64,000 nucleotides of DNA from Erythrobasidium yunnanense (lineage: Eukaryota > Basidiomycota > Cystobasidiomycetes > Erythrobasidiales > Erythrobasidiaceae). Positions 46,581 through 60,878 of this stretch are shown here, piece after piece (positions within the stretch are counted from its first letter, which is position 1; each line of letters starts with the position of its first letter). The DNA lies in contig BCJC01000009.1 in NCBI GenBank assembly GCA_001600175.1, positions 744,001 through 808,000 on the forward strand. The letters run 5' to 3'. The notes beneath the pieces were generated by a model. That model was not told the DNA's origin. It ran no database searches and saw only the letters and a list, made by a program, of their open reading frames with translations. A program made the translations under genes and the position numbers.

Positions 46581-48503
46581 CTAGTGGCAGTACGATCGAG
46601 TTTGTAATTGTACCTCAAATGTAGGTATAGCCGAGAATACGCGTGTCTTCTACGATCAAGTTGGCTGCTGGAGTCTGGTCCCGGGCACACGGCTATTCCT
46701 CTGTAGCTTGCGTGTAGAGTGCTTTCGAGCTATATTGCTGCGAGAGCATACCCTATCGCTCACTGTTGCATGTGTTCGACAAGCCAAATTTAGTAATTTG
46801 TCTGACAGTCGGGCACGTGTTTGCACTTTACGCACCTGTCAACTCTGGCGCCTTCGACAGGTAGGAGGAGACCGGCAGCGACGTAGTGTGGGACTCTTTT
46901 GCGAAATAAGGAAAATGAAGAAGAAAGAGAGATAGAAGCGTTTACTGAATTTGGTATTTATCGTTGGCCGAAGGACACGGTACGACTCGCGGCTCTGCGG
47001 CTTCGACTTGGGCGCTTTTCGTTTGGTTGTCAAGTGTAGTCATCCGCGAAAGGCGGTTCCGTACAGCAAAAGAGCAGTACTGCTGTGCCTCTGCACAAAG
47101 TTCGATGATGATGCTATGCTGTTTGTCCGCCTGGCTTTCTCGTATCACCACCTCTGTCTACTTCATCGCAAGCATGTGCTTACCTCGGCGCCCAGCTAAG
47201 CCAAGCTGTATGTCCTCGTATATACGATGTACCGCAAAAGCAGGCTGACGGTGGTCCGAATTGGAGCTCTATCGCCGATGCATTCGAGCAGGACGTGAGT
47301 AAGCAGGCTGGATAGCTAACTTGGATCCAACAACCCTGTGCGACCTGATTGTGCTGCCTTTGGATGTATGAAGGGAGGTAATGGAGCAGTTTGAGCCAGC
47401 ACAGCACCCAAAATCGACACCGCAACGAAGAGATGGCGAAGAGACCGCTGTGTTTGGTTCTGAAGCTCGGTGATGCATTTCTAGGCTTGGTCTTCTAGCG
47501 CCCTGTCCTAACGCTATAAGGTCTCTGAGTTCACGCGTCAAGCACCTGTCTCAGCCTGGAAATCCGGCTGACACGGACAGGACGCACACGCTCACCTCAC
47601 CTCAGCCCATTGGCAGTCCAAACAGATGAGGCCTAGCTCAGTAAAGGGTCCAGAAGCTCGGTGACGCTAGGCAATGTCGGTCATAGGCTCTCCTGGCGCT
47701 TTGCGGCGATCCGACGATCATCCCATCTGCTCGAAGTGTTCCTTTGGTGAACTAATTTGGTCGCGCATCCATCCGCACAGCTATGCTGCAATGCAGCTAT
47801 CCAGTCATGGCATTACGAAGGGAGCGTATTCTGCCTTGTAAAGAATGGAGGGTCGGATGCTCCATGTCGAGTTTCGGGCTTATAGATGTCCATAGCTCCG
47901 CGCGCAACTTATGGGGCTTCATACGCCTTGCTGTTCATGTCCATCATTAACATTGTATGGCTTGAGTTTTGAAGGTCGATTGAGACTGGGCGCAAGTCAG
48001 GTTGCTGGATGAAAGCAGAGCAGAGCTAGGGCAGGAGAGGCAGCGAGAAAGTGTAGAGCGAGCTGATTATTAGGATAGAATGCATGGCGAACATACGTAG
48101 TGCAAATCACGGCAACGTTGGAAAAAGTTCCCGCTCCGGGTCAGCGGCTTTTCAGAGTTTCCAGTATGGTTGATGGCGACTATTCGGCGAGGTGGATAAC
48201 AACGATAAACCCAAAGAGGGTGTACGTACAACGAGCGATAACCTTATCCACGTTATCAAGTAAGCTTGTTGGCAGTGTTGTGCCTGCGACCAGATATAGC
48301 TTTGTTGACCGAAAGCACCATTTTCCGGCTCTTGGCAGGCGCCATAAGGTGGCTCCAATATGCATAAGCAGTCTCGGCGCATGAGGATTACCATACCACT
48401 GCATGCGTGTCGAGCAGACCATGAAAAGCCTATTTCTCGGCTGTCTTTAGAAGCCCAGTCTGTTATGTCCGCAGCAGGGAAGCAAGACTTGTTTTGTTTT
48501 GTC
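46581..48503. other. largest gene-poor stretch in the window
   Basis: About 1.9 kb. Several overlapping frames of 60-95 codons occur on both strands (46839-47541, 48100-48422), none with a domain or a coherent splice context. It contains the upstream region of the Ser-rich gene and the 3' flank of BOS1. No tRNA, repeat array or mobile element is visible. Confidence 0.45.
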
Positions 48504-49522
48504 CTAACCGAGATACCGAATGATGAGACCGAAGCATATGAGCGTGAAGAGTGCCCCAGCGATCAGGACTGCCATGTCGCCTTTGCCGCGTCGTTCGATA
48601 AAGTTTATCGTGTTTCGTGACAGACCGAGCGTATTAGCGGCCGAGAGAAGCCGCCGCTGTGTACCTGTATCCAACAATACGTCAGCAATGCATTATTACA
48701 ATATCAGGGAGGATGGCCTACCTTTCAGCACATCCCGCTGGTTGCCCAAGTTGCCCAGTATCGCTTGACCCTGCGCTATATACGCGTCCAACTGATTCCC
48801 GGTATCATTGATAAAAGAGTTTTCCTCCAAGGCAGCAGTTGTCCGGGGAGTATACAGAGATCGCGATCCTCTTCCACTGGACTGGCTGGGCGGACGAGGT
48901 GGTAATGAGAAGGGTGATTCGGAGGTGGTATTCTGATTATTGTAATGGTGAGGAGTTACTGTCCGCCTCTGCATCGTAGCAGTCGGGCTTGCGCCGGCAG
49001 ACACGCTTGATGAGAAGAGGGCAGCGCGGTTGTTTTCGCTTTGCTGTTGCAATAGGACGTCCTTCAGCTTGACTGCACATTCTCCAGCAAGCAGCAAGCC
49101 GGCGCGTACCTGGGTCGCTTGGGTCTGCTTGAGCTTGTCATATTGTTTCTTGAGCTCGGTATAATCCCCTCGTATCCGCTCAGCACGACTATCAAGATTT
49201 GCACATTCACAAAGTCAGTACTGGAAGGTATGGCTGTTCAAAGAGTTGCTGCCAACTTTGCAGCTTTGCCCTTGTTGGCTTCGATAAGCTCTCGCCTGGC
49301 CATGTTCTCGTAGTCGTCCACGGTCCTCTGCAGCGCAGCCAGAGAAGCTACAATCTGTCCATTCAAGCTCGTCGTGTCGACGCCGTTCCCTTGAAGAGAT
49401 GTCGAATGGCTCGAGCCTGCTTCCCCGTTGCTGGATCCACCGCGCAGGCTGTTTTCGAGGACCTGGAGATCAGAAGTGATGCTTGATGTCTGCCGCAGTG
49501 CATGCGTGTAAAGGGCGTTCAT
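48504..49522 (-). CDS. BOS1: BOS1/membrin, ER-Golgi Qb-SNARE
   Basis: The start MNALYTHALRQTSSITSDLQ at 49522 and QIVASLAALQRTVDDYENMA match the N-terminal helices of Bos1/GOSR2. Exon 1 is 49257-49522 and exon 2 is 49110-49188 (RAERIRGDYTELKKQYDKL). A third exon carries a Ser/Asn/Pro linker and the SNARE motif (GNQLDAYIAQGQAILGNLGN, RDVLKG), with the zero-layer Gln. The last exon gives TQRRLLSAANTLGLSRNTIN, FIERRGKGD and the tail anchor MAVLIAGALFTLICFGLII ending RYLG. The protein sits in ER-derived vesicle and cis-Golgi membranes and pairs with Sed5, Bet1 and Sec22. The linker between the Habc-like part and the SNARE helix is longer than in yeast. The acceptor of exon 3 is uncertain by two or three residues. 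Confidence 0.92.
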
Positions 49523-49881
49523 TGCGTGAAGCGAAGAAGCAGAAGGAAAGATGCGGTCAGAGCTGAACAGGCACTTTGTTGACACGCAATGGGGCCACGT
49601 CAAAGGTGCAAAGCGGGCTGTCTGTGTGAGCATGGAGCTATGAATTGCTGGATATCTACTACGCGTCATCGCCTCTACTCCGTGGGCTGTACTTGGATCT
49701 CATTCTCGTTAATGCGTTATGCTCGTTCCTTGCTGTGAAGCTGTCTTCCAGTTCCATCCCTCCGTCTTCCCATCGTGCATACTATGCATCTCCCACCGTA
49801 GCGCCCAGCATGCCACCCGTGCATTCGTGTATTTCTCGTAAACTTCGTCACAACCTTTTCCTGGCGCACCCCTTGCGAGTC
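49523..49881. other. intergenic, upstream of BOS1
   Basis: About 360 bp, pyrimidine-rich on the plus strand. It lies between the BOS1 start and the stop of the next minus gene. An overlapping plus frame (49645-50040) has no domain. Confidence 0.4.
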
Positions 49882-51444
49882 TTACTGCTTGCTGACTGTA
49901 CTTGTCTCCCTCTTCCTTCTCTTCACTTTCTGATCTTGTCCTGGGGCACTTGGTGTCGCAGTCTTTCGCTTTCGTTTGGCCTTTCCAGTCGCAACCGGAA
50001 CTGCATTTTCTCCCGCCTCGCTCCACGCATCTATGGGTAGAGGTGTTTTGTCTTGATATATTCTGACACGGGGATCTATAGATGGGTCGCAGCCGAAGAG
50101 AAGGCGTTTCGAGCGGCCTTCGAAGGTGTCGTGCTTGATGAAGCAGGCTTTGTGGCCTCCTCGGAGAGTAGCCTTGATCGACTCCTGCAAGTACCTGAAG
50201 TCAGACTTCGATACTTCAAAGGTCAGGTCATCCACGCACGAGAGCCTGATCTGCGACATCACCGCAGGAATAGTAACTTTGGCCGAGAGTCGTGTCAGCT
50301 CCCGCAGCAATCTTTTCAGATGTTATGGCCACTTACAGAAAGCGTCCCTGAATGAGCGTATGTATGTCCGCATAATTGAAAAACTCCCTACCGGTTGTAG
50401 CCTGCAGTTCGAGGATAGCCGGTCGAATGAGTTCCCACCACTTGTATCTGTTACGAGCATTAATGAGAGCCTTCGTGATATCAGAGTGAGTATGAACCGT
50501 ACTCAGGCTTCTGCCCTAGCATCGCAAGTTGCAACCCTTCCATTCGGTTTGGCAGATCTGCACAAGTACCAATGTGCGACGTTGTTGACTGATCTTCGAC
50601 TTCATTATAACTATCCAGAACTTCTGCCGATATGCTTGAGGTAATTGCGATCTCGTAGCAGGCTTGTTCTGTGTCGATAGCAGCATCCCAGACGGCACAC
50701 AGTACTGGCAGGCTGCTCTTGACATGGAAGCCATCCGGAAACGGCAGTCGAGGCAGAGGGGCGATAGTCTCCTCCACTGTACACTCGTAATCTTGTAGAG
50801 CAAGGAAGTCTTCAATCAGACTTTGATGTAAATGCCCCAAGGCCTCCTTCGAGCTTGCGTTCTCTATGCTTTGATGATATGGCAGAGCATCAGATGCCGA
50901 GGCAGGCTGAAGCTTGTTTGATGAGGTAGGCTTGGCTTGCACAACTTGTTGCTCATGAATCTTTCGATTGCTTGCTTCCCGCTTGAGCTCTCGTAGAACT
51001 TCAAAGGGAGTTGCGCAGATGATGTCGAGCAGCGCGTCCATCTTCTCGCCGTGAGACACGTTGACCGGCGCGACAGCTTCTTCGGCAGCATCCTGCTTTG
51101 TCGCTTCAGGAAGTGGTGGGATGTCATCGACGAACGTAAATGGTGTTGTAGAGCTTAGAAAGATATCGTGCGAGTCCTCGACGAGCCGCATTTCCTGGTC
51201 CTCGGACTGCGCGGTAGCTGCTTCTTCGCCTTTGGTCGCTGTATCTGATTCATCGCTGCTACTGTTCGACGATTCTTCCGTGTCGTCTTGCTCTATTGTT
51301 CGATGCTGTCGGTTTCTCAGTCATTGACACGCCTGCGAGTGATCGAGGTGCGTGCGCTCGCAAAGCGGGGAGCAAGCGAACGAGACTTACAAGGGCGCGT
51401 GGATAGAAGAGAGGGGGACAGTGGCACTTCTGCGAGGTGCTCAT
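49882..51444 (-). CDS. unrecognised protein with basic C-terminal tail
   Basis: The model has exon 1 at 51391-51444 (MSTSQKCHCPPLFYPRAL), exon 2 at 50503-51305, exon 3 at 50337-50447 and a last exon ending at 49882. The N-terminal region is acidic (EQDDTEESSNSSSDESD), then comes a helical stretch (MDALLDIICATPFEVLRELK). A folded-looking middle follows (LPRLPFPDGFHVKSSLPVL, CAVWDAAIDTEQACYEIAI, YKWWELIRPAILELQA, FNYADIHTLIQGRF). The end has FEGRSKRLLFGCDPSIDPRV and a strongly basic tail (KAKRKRKTATPS, KVKRRKRE) that looks like a nuclear or nucleolar signal. No family is recognised. The junction between exons 3 and 4 is unsure. The composition suggests a nuclear protein. Confidence 0.55.
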
Positions 51445-51618
51445 CGAGGCTCTTGATGAAGGGAAGACGGGGAGGTCAGAGGTGGTGGGGAGGGAAGAAG
51501 AAGAAGAGTATGGGAAGGATGGTGAAGAATCTCCATGTATACGCAGAAACAACACAAACATAGAAGACAGATAATAACTATACTATACGATCACTATACA
51601 TTACAGCCCTGCCGTGAC

Positions 51619-56315
<4,697 letters not shown>

Positions 56316-56414
56316 TGTTTAGATGATGATGACTCTTTGGGCAATCGACGTCCGGCTGAAAAGATTAATGGGTGTCTCTTGCTTGTGACAATTGTAAGCA
56401 AATCTCAACGTAAG
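56316..56414. promoter_or_regulatory. PRP16 / HSC20 bidirectional promoter region
   Basis: Only 99 bp lie between the PRP16 start codon (56315, minus) and the HSC20 start codon (56415, plus). The 5' leaders probably overlap the opposite gene. No specific element was identified. Confidence 0.5.
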
Positions 56415-57387
56415 ATGCAACAAGTTATCACACGAGGAGCATTACAAGCTGTCAGAAGATCAACAACCAATGGAAGAGCGAGCTCGAGGTGTCTCTGCAG
56501 TCAAGCGTCATCATCCGTGTCGATGCCCAGTCGAAGTCAGCGTAGTCGCATCATCACTCCATCGTCATCCTCTTCTACACAATTACGCCTTTCTCATAAT
56601 CAAGCCAAAGCAAGCTTTTCGACGTCTGCTTCTTCAAAGTCAGAACCACCTCCGTCTTCAGCTCCATCCCTCTCTTGTCCCGCCTGCTTCCAACACCTAC
56701 CCTCAGACACTTCACTCTTAGCACAATGTCCTTCATGTTCCGCCTTCCTTCCTCCACCTCCTTCCCTGTCCGCCGAGCCCGACTATTTCTCCCTCTTCTC
56801 TCTCTCGCCCACGTTCGACATCTCCAAAAGCGATTTACGGCGTAGTTTCCTACAGTGGCAAGGGAAAGTACATCCAGATCGTCTATCGCAGATATCAGAT
56901 CAAAGCGAAGGCGATGGTGCTGGATCGAGGAAGAAGCAGGAGATGTATGCAGCCGCATGGTCGTCCCTGGTGAATGAAGGGTACAAGATGTTGCTGAGTG
57001 ATAGTGCAAGAGGAGAGTATATGCTCAGAAGAAGGGGTGTGGCCATCGAGGAACAGGATAAGATGGAAGATCCGGAATTACTCATGGAGATTCTGGAAGT
57101 CAGAGAAGCGTTGGAAGAAGCTACGACTGAAGAGGAAGTAGCTGAGATCAGAGAGACGAATAGAGGTAAACCCTAAACTCGCCTCTCGGATTGACAAATA
57201 CTGAACCGTATTCACAGAAAACACGAAAGAGACGCTTGCAAGCATGAAAGCACTCCTTGAAGCTCCGACACAACAGATAGACGTAGCGGAAGCGAAGAAC
57301 CTCCTCATCCGCTTACGATATCAAGACAATGTCGAAGGAGTGTGCAAAGAATGGCAGCCGGGCAAGCAGATCGTGCTGCAGCATTAA
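56415..57387 (+). CDS. JAC1: HSC20/Jac1 mitochondrial J-protein co-chaperone
   Basis: Two exons (56415-57165, 57218-57387) total 921 nt and 306 residues. An Arg/Ser/Thr-rich start with few acids (MQQVITRGALQAVRRSTTNG) is a typical mitochondrial presequence. A zinc-ribbon-like SCPACFQHL...AQCPSCSAFL follows, then the J-domain (YFSLFSLSPTFDISKSDLRR, KVHPDRL with the HPD motif, AYILL-equivalent NEGYKMLLSDSARGEYML). The C-terminal three-helix domain binds the scaffold ISU1 (DPELLMEILEVREALEEA, AKNLLIRLRYQDNV). Jac1 stimulates the mitochondrial Hsp70 in Fe-S cluster transfer. The tetracysteine module is present in human HSC20 and absent from budding-yeast Jac1. The true ATG at 56415 was preferred to an open frame beginning at 56268, which overlaps the divergent PRP16 exon. 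Confidence 0.9.
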
Positions 57388-57617
57388 AAGAGCGCGTCTA
57401 TGTCTGGGAACCAGCTTGTGATGAAATGAAGAAGCGTGTAGCTTTAGCAGAACATATAGAAGGCAGACAGCCGTAAAAGCCATCAAAGATAGAAAGAAAG
57501 ACTAGATAGATGACAAGTAACAGGAAACTGATTTAGTCTGACTCTGAGCAGAGAAGGAAACCGGATCTGAGGGACTAATCATAGCTCGAGCCAAACGGAA
57601 CGTGCTTGGATAATCCT

Positions 57618-59131
57618 CTATTTCTTGGCCTTCTTCTTTTTAGGCGGCTCATCATCCTCAGGCTCCGTAGCGCTGTCATCCTCCTCTGCATCCTCTACCT
57701 TCCCGTTCTTCCCGTTCTTCTCATTCTTCGCCTCTTGCTTTCCCTCTTTCTTTCCCTCCTCCACCTCATCATCCGAATCATCGACGAATCCAGTGCCCTT
57801 AGCTTTTGCTTTCACTAGTGTTTTTGGAGGAGCAGGAGGAGCAGGTGCCGGAGCATCTGGGTCTGCGTGTGCGGCTTTGTATTCTTCTCGTTTGGTCGCG
57901 ATCTCCTCGGGCGAAAGGAAGTCTTTGGCGTTATAGAGCGTCCTGCGAGGACGAAGGACAAGCGACGGGACATTAGTTAGCATCCTCCACCGGATTCTCC
58001 ACAAGATTGTAGTGAGAAGCTTACGACTTCATGCCTGAAGGATGCTTCGAGTCCAGGCCTGCCATGGTATATAGATCGGCTTTGTACGCGTTCTGATCAC
58101 ACAAGGGATTATCAGCATGAACATATACCATCTACCATATTTGCCCGATGATGAGACATACCGACGTCAGGCCAAGGGGGACTGCGAGCGCTTCGAATAC
58201 CTGTCCTACGAGCTGCGTGTTCCAGCTGTCCTCTGATCAATAACAATCGGAACAATGTGTAAGCTTGAGTATGCAGTGGTAGCATGCTGCTGCTCACCGA
58301 CATAGACGCAGATGACATGCGTAGGCGGCTATATCAATTAAATCAGCTAACCTGATCTATCGACGAGTCGACGTCAGCCCACCTTTTCTCCCACAATCTC
58401 CGGCGTATAAGGCGACACTTTCGCCGAGTGCACACATTCCTTCAGCGCTCCCTCCGGTTCCACAATAGCTTTTGCGATCTTCTGCCAGATCTCCACTACG
58501 TTTTCAGGTGAAGGGAAAAAGAGCCATTTACCGACTGTGAAATGATGTGAGATGGCTAGATTCTTCAATCGAGTAGCAGCTTGAGCGTGTTCTTTCTCGC
58601 GCGTTTCTTTCTTGGCTAAGAAATCATCGCGAGAAACAACATATCAGCTCGCGGCTAATGACGTATGGCTGGATGGGAGTATTCGTACATATAGTCTTGT
58701 TCTTCTTGTTGCCTCGAGTAGGGATAGTAGGGTCGTCATTGATCTCTTTGCATCGTATAGCCAGTTTCTCAGCAATGTCGCACGCCTGAGTAACCACGTC
58801 CAGTTCATTTGCGCCTTCTGCATTCTCATCTTGCACTTGTGATTTAGCATTGCCTCTAACACTGTGTTGTGAGCGAGGACGTGACGCGATGCGAGTATTG
58901 ATCAGTCAGGAGGATAGAGGTAGAAGGTGGGAGTAAGGTCATTCACGCTATCCATGCATACTGCGCTGTGTCTGGGTTGGTCGGCTTGAACTTCTTGAGC
59001 CAGGCTGATCGTCATACATCGTCTATCAGCATCTTCTGGTTCTTGTTCTTGCTTACTCGATGTCGATGCAGTGATTCACCTTCGAAATCGTCTGCAGCAT
59101 ACGTAGAGGAATCATAGACAGCCCACGACAT
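57618..59131 (-). CDS. DUF1917 (Bles03-like) protein, copy A
   Basis: The start MSWAVYDSSTYAADDFE at 59131 is exon 1 (59080-59131), followed by 58947-59004 (AWLKKFKPTNPDTAQYAWIA) and later exons. The conserved core is LKNLAISHHFTVGKWLFFPS, VVEIWQKIAKAIVEPEGAL and SAKVSPYTPEI, then TLYNAKDFLSPEEIATKREE. A GKW-x5-P start with VxEIWxKIAxAI helix and AKVxP fits DUF1917, a domain with an eIF4E-like fold in some predictions. The C-terminus carries GTGFVDDSDDE followed by long acidic and then Lys-rich runs, likely a casein-kinase-2 target and a nuclear signal (PPKKKKAKK). Function is not established. A paralogue lies directly upstream on the same strand. Confidence 0.72.
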
Positions 59132-59340
59132 ATCGCGCGTCCACTTCAGCAAAGAGAGAGAAAGAGCAGCTCGTCGAGCGTGCTGAAGAGCCAGAAATGA
59201 CATTGAAGATACTACAGCATGAGCAGAACTAGACAATGACGAGCAACATGTATTAACTGACACTGACGCTAACATAGGGCATCTGTCGGACACTCCACAC
59301 CGAAGAAGAGGCATCGACTCCAGCCCTCGTCAAAGCTCAT

Positions 59341-60859
59341 CTATTTCTTAGCCTCGGTCTTCTTCCTCGGAGGCTCGTCGTCTTCTTCGGGCTCCGTAGC
59401 GCTATCATCACCTTCTTCTTCCGTCTCTTCGCTATCTGAATCATCGACGAAACCCGTTCCTTTAGCCTTGACCTTGACGAGCGTTTTCAACACCACGGCA
59501 GCGGGAGGAGCATTTTGATCTTGATCTTGATCTTGAGCATCTTCTCCTTCTTCAGGCTCATCTGGTTCAGGACTGTTCTCTTGGGTTTCCAGGTATGCAT
59601 CTCGTCTGGCAGCAATCTCTGCGGGTGTAAAGAAAGTCCCTCCAGTATAGATGGTCCTTACACATTGCCAAAACTTCCAGTGACCTCCGTGGGCATCCTC
59701 TCTCAGATCTGGGACTCACGGCGGCATACCACAAGGGTCTTTCGAGTACAGTCCGGCGATAGTATAGATATCTGGCTTGTAACCGATTTTCTGCAAGCAG
59801 AGCTATGTAAGTACGCATCATCTTGCTTTTGATGGGTTGGCTCGCACTGAGTTGAGGCCAAGTTGCACTACCAGGATCTCGTACACTCTCCTCACAAGCC
59901 CAATGTCCCAGCTATCCTCTGGGAAGATGATCAAGCCAGTATCAACCTGGCTGTTTCGCAGTGTCACAGTGAAGAGCGCGAGATGTCAATGGCTTACCCA
60001 CGTATACGCAAATCATCTGTCCGCTGTTCTGTCACTACAATGCTCGTCAATACCATCTCGCATTCGTGTCACAGAAATTCTGCAATGCCCTTACCTTCTG
60101 CCTCAGAGCCTGAGGTATGTATGGCGTTACCTTTGCAGTACGGACATGCTCCCTCAGAACACCTTCGGGCTCAATCACAGCTCTTGCGATCGTCTCCCAT
60201 ATCTCGTCGATGCGCTCAGAAGACGGATAGAACATCCACTTCCCCATAATCACATTGTATGCGATTGCTAAATTCTGTAGCTGTTCTGCAGCTGGGCCAT
60301 ATTCCAGTTCGCATGTCTGTTTCTCTGCTACTTTTCATTACAGGCATATTTCGGATTAGACTGAAGATACAGCTCCCTGAGATAGGAACGCTCACAGAGT
60401 CTGCCTTCGCTCTTCTTGCCTCGTTTCGTGATGTTTTCATCTGCCTTGATCTCGTTGACCCGGGCCGTTAATCTTGTAATGACACCTTCAGCCTGACTAG
60501 TGAGACTATATTCGTTTGCTTCTTCTGAGTCCTCATGTAGTGCTTGTGCAGGAGCCGTGCCTCTAATACTACGCAAAGCGGTAAGTAAGGACGTGACGCG
60601 ACGAAGCGAATCAGTAGACAGATTAAATGGGATTGAAGACCAAGGTGGATGAAGTGGAGCGTCGTTAGCTCACGCTATCCATGCGTAGCGTGCTGTGTCA
60701 GGATTAGTCGGTTTGTATTGCTCGAGCCAGGCTGTTCCAGCAGGAGACAGAGATCAGGCATTTCAGGTTGTCTTTTATTCCAGTATCATGTCAATGTGAT
60801 GCCTTACCCTCAAAGCTTTCTGCAGTATACTTAGGTCCATCATAGACAGCCCACGACAT
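59341..60859 (-). CDS. DUF1917 (Bles03-like) protein, copy B
   Basis: The start MSWAVYDGPKYTAESFE at 60859 matches copy A. The next exon again reads YKPTNPDTARYAWIA, followed by LQNLAIAYNVIMGKWMFYPS, IDEIWETIARAVIEPEGVL, RTAKVTPYIPQA, ICVYV, SWDIGLVRRVYEIL and KPDIYTIAGLYSKDP. The tail repeats KAKGTGFVDDSDSEE and ends PRKKTEAKK. Similarity to copy A runs over the whole length, with shared exon boundaries at the first two introns, so the pair arose by tandem duplication. The start codon lies only 19 bp from that of the divergent plus-strand gene. Function is unknown, as for copy A. Confidence 0.72.
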
Positions 60860-60878
60860 CGAGACACCCTACCCTGCG
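60860..60878. promoter_or_regulatory. 19-bp head-to-head interval
   Basis: This is the whole space between the start codon of DUF1917 copy B (minus) and the ATG used for the next plus-strand gene. Promoters must lie inside coding sequence, or one of the start codons is used differently. Confidence 0.45.
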
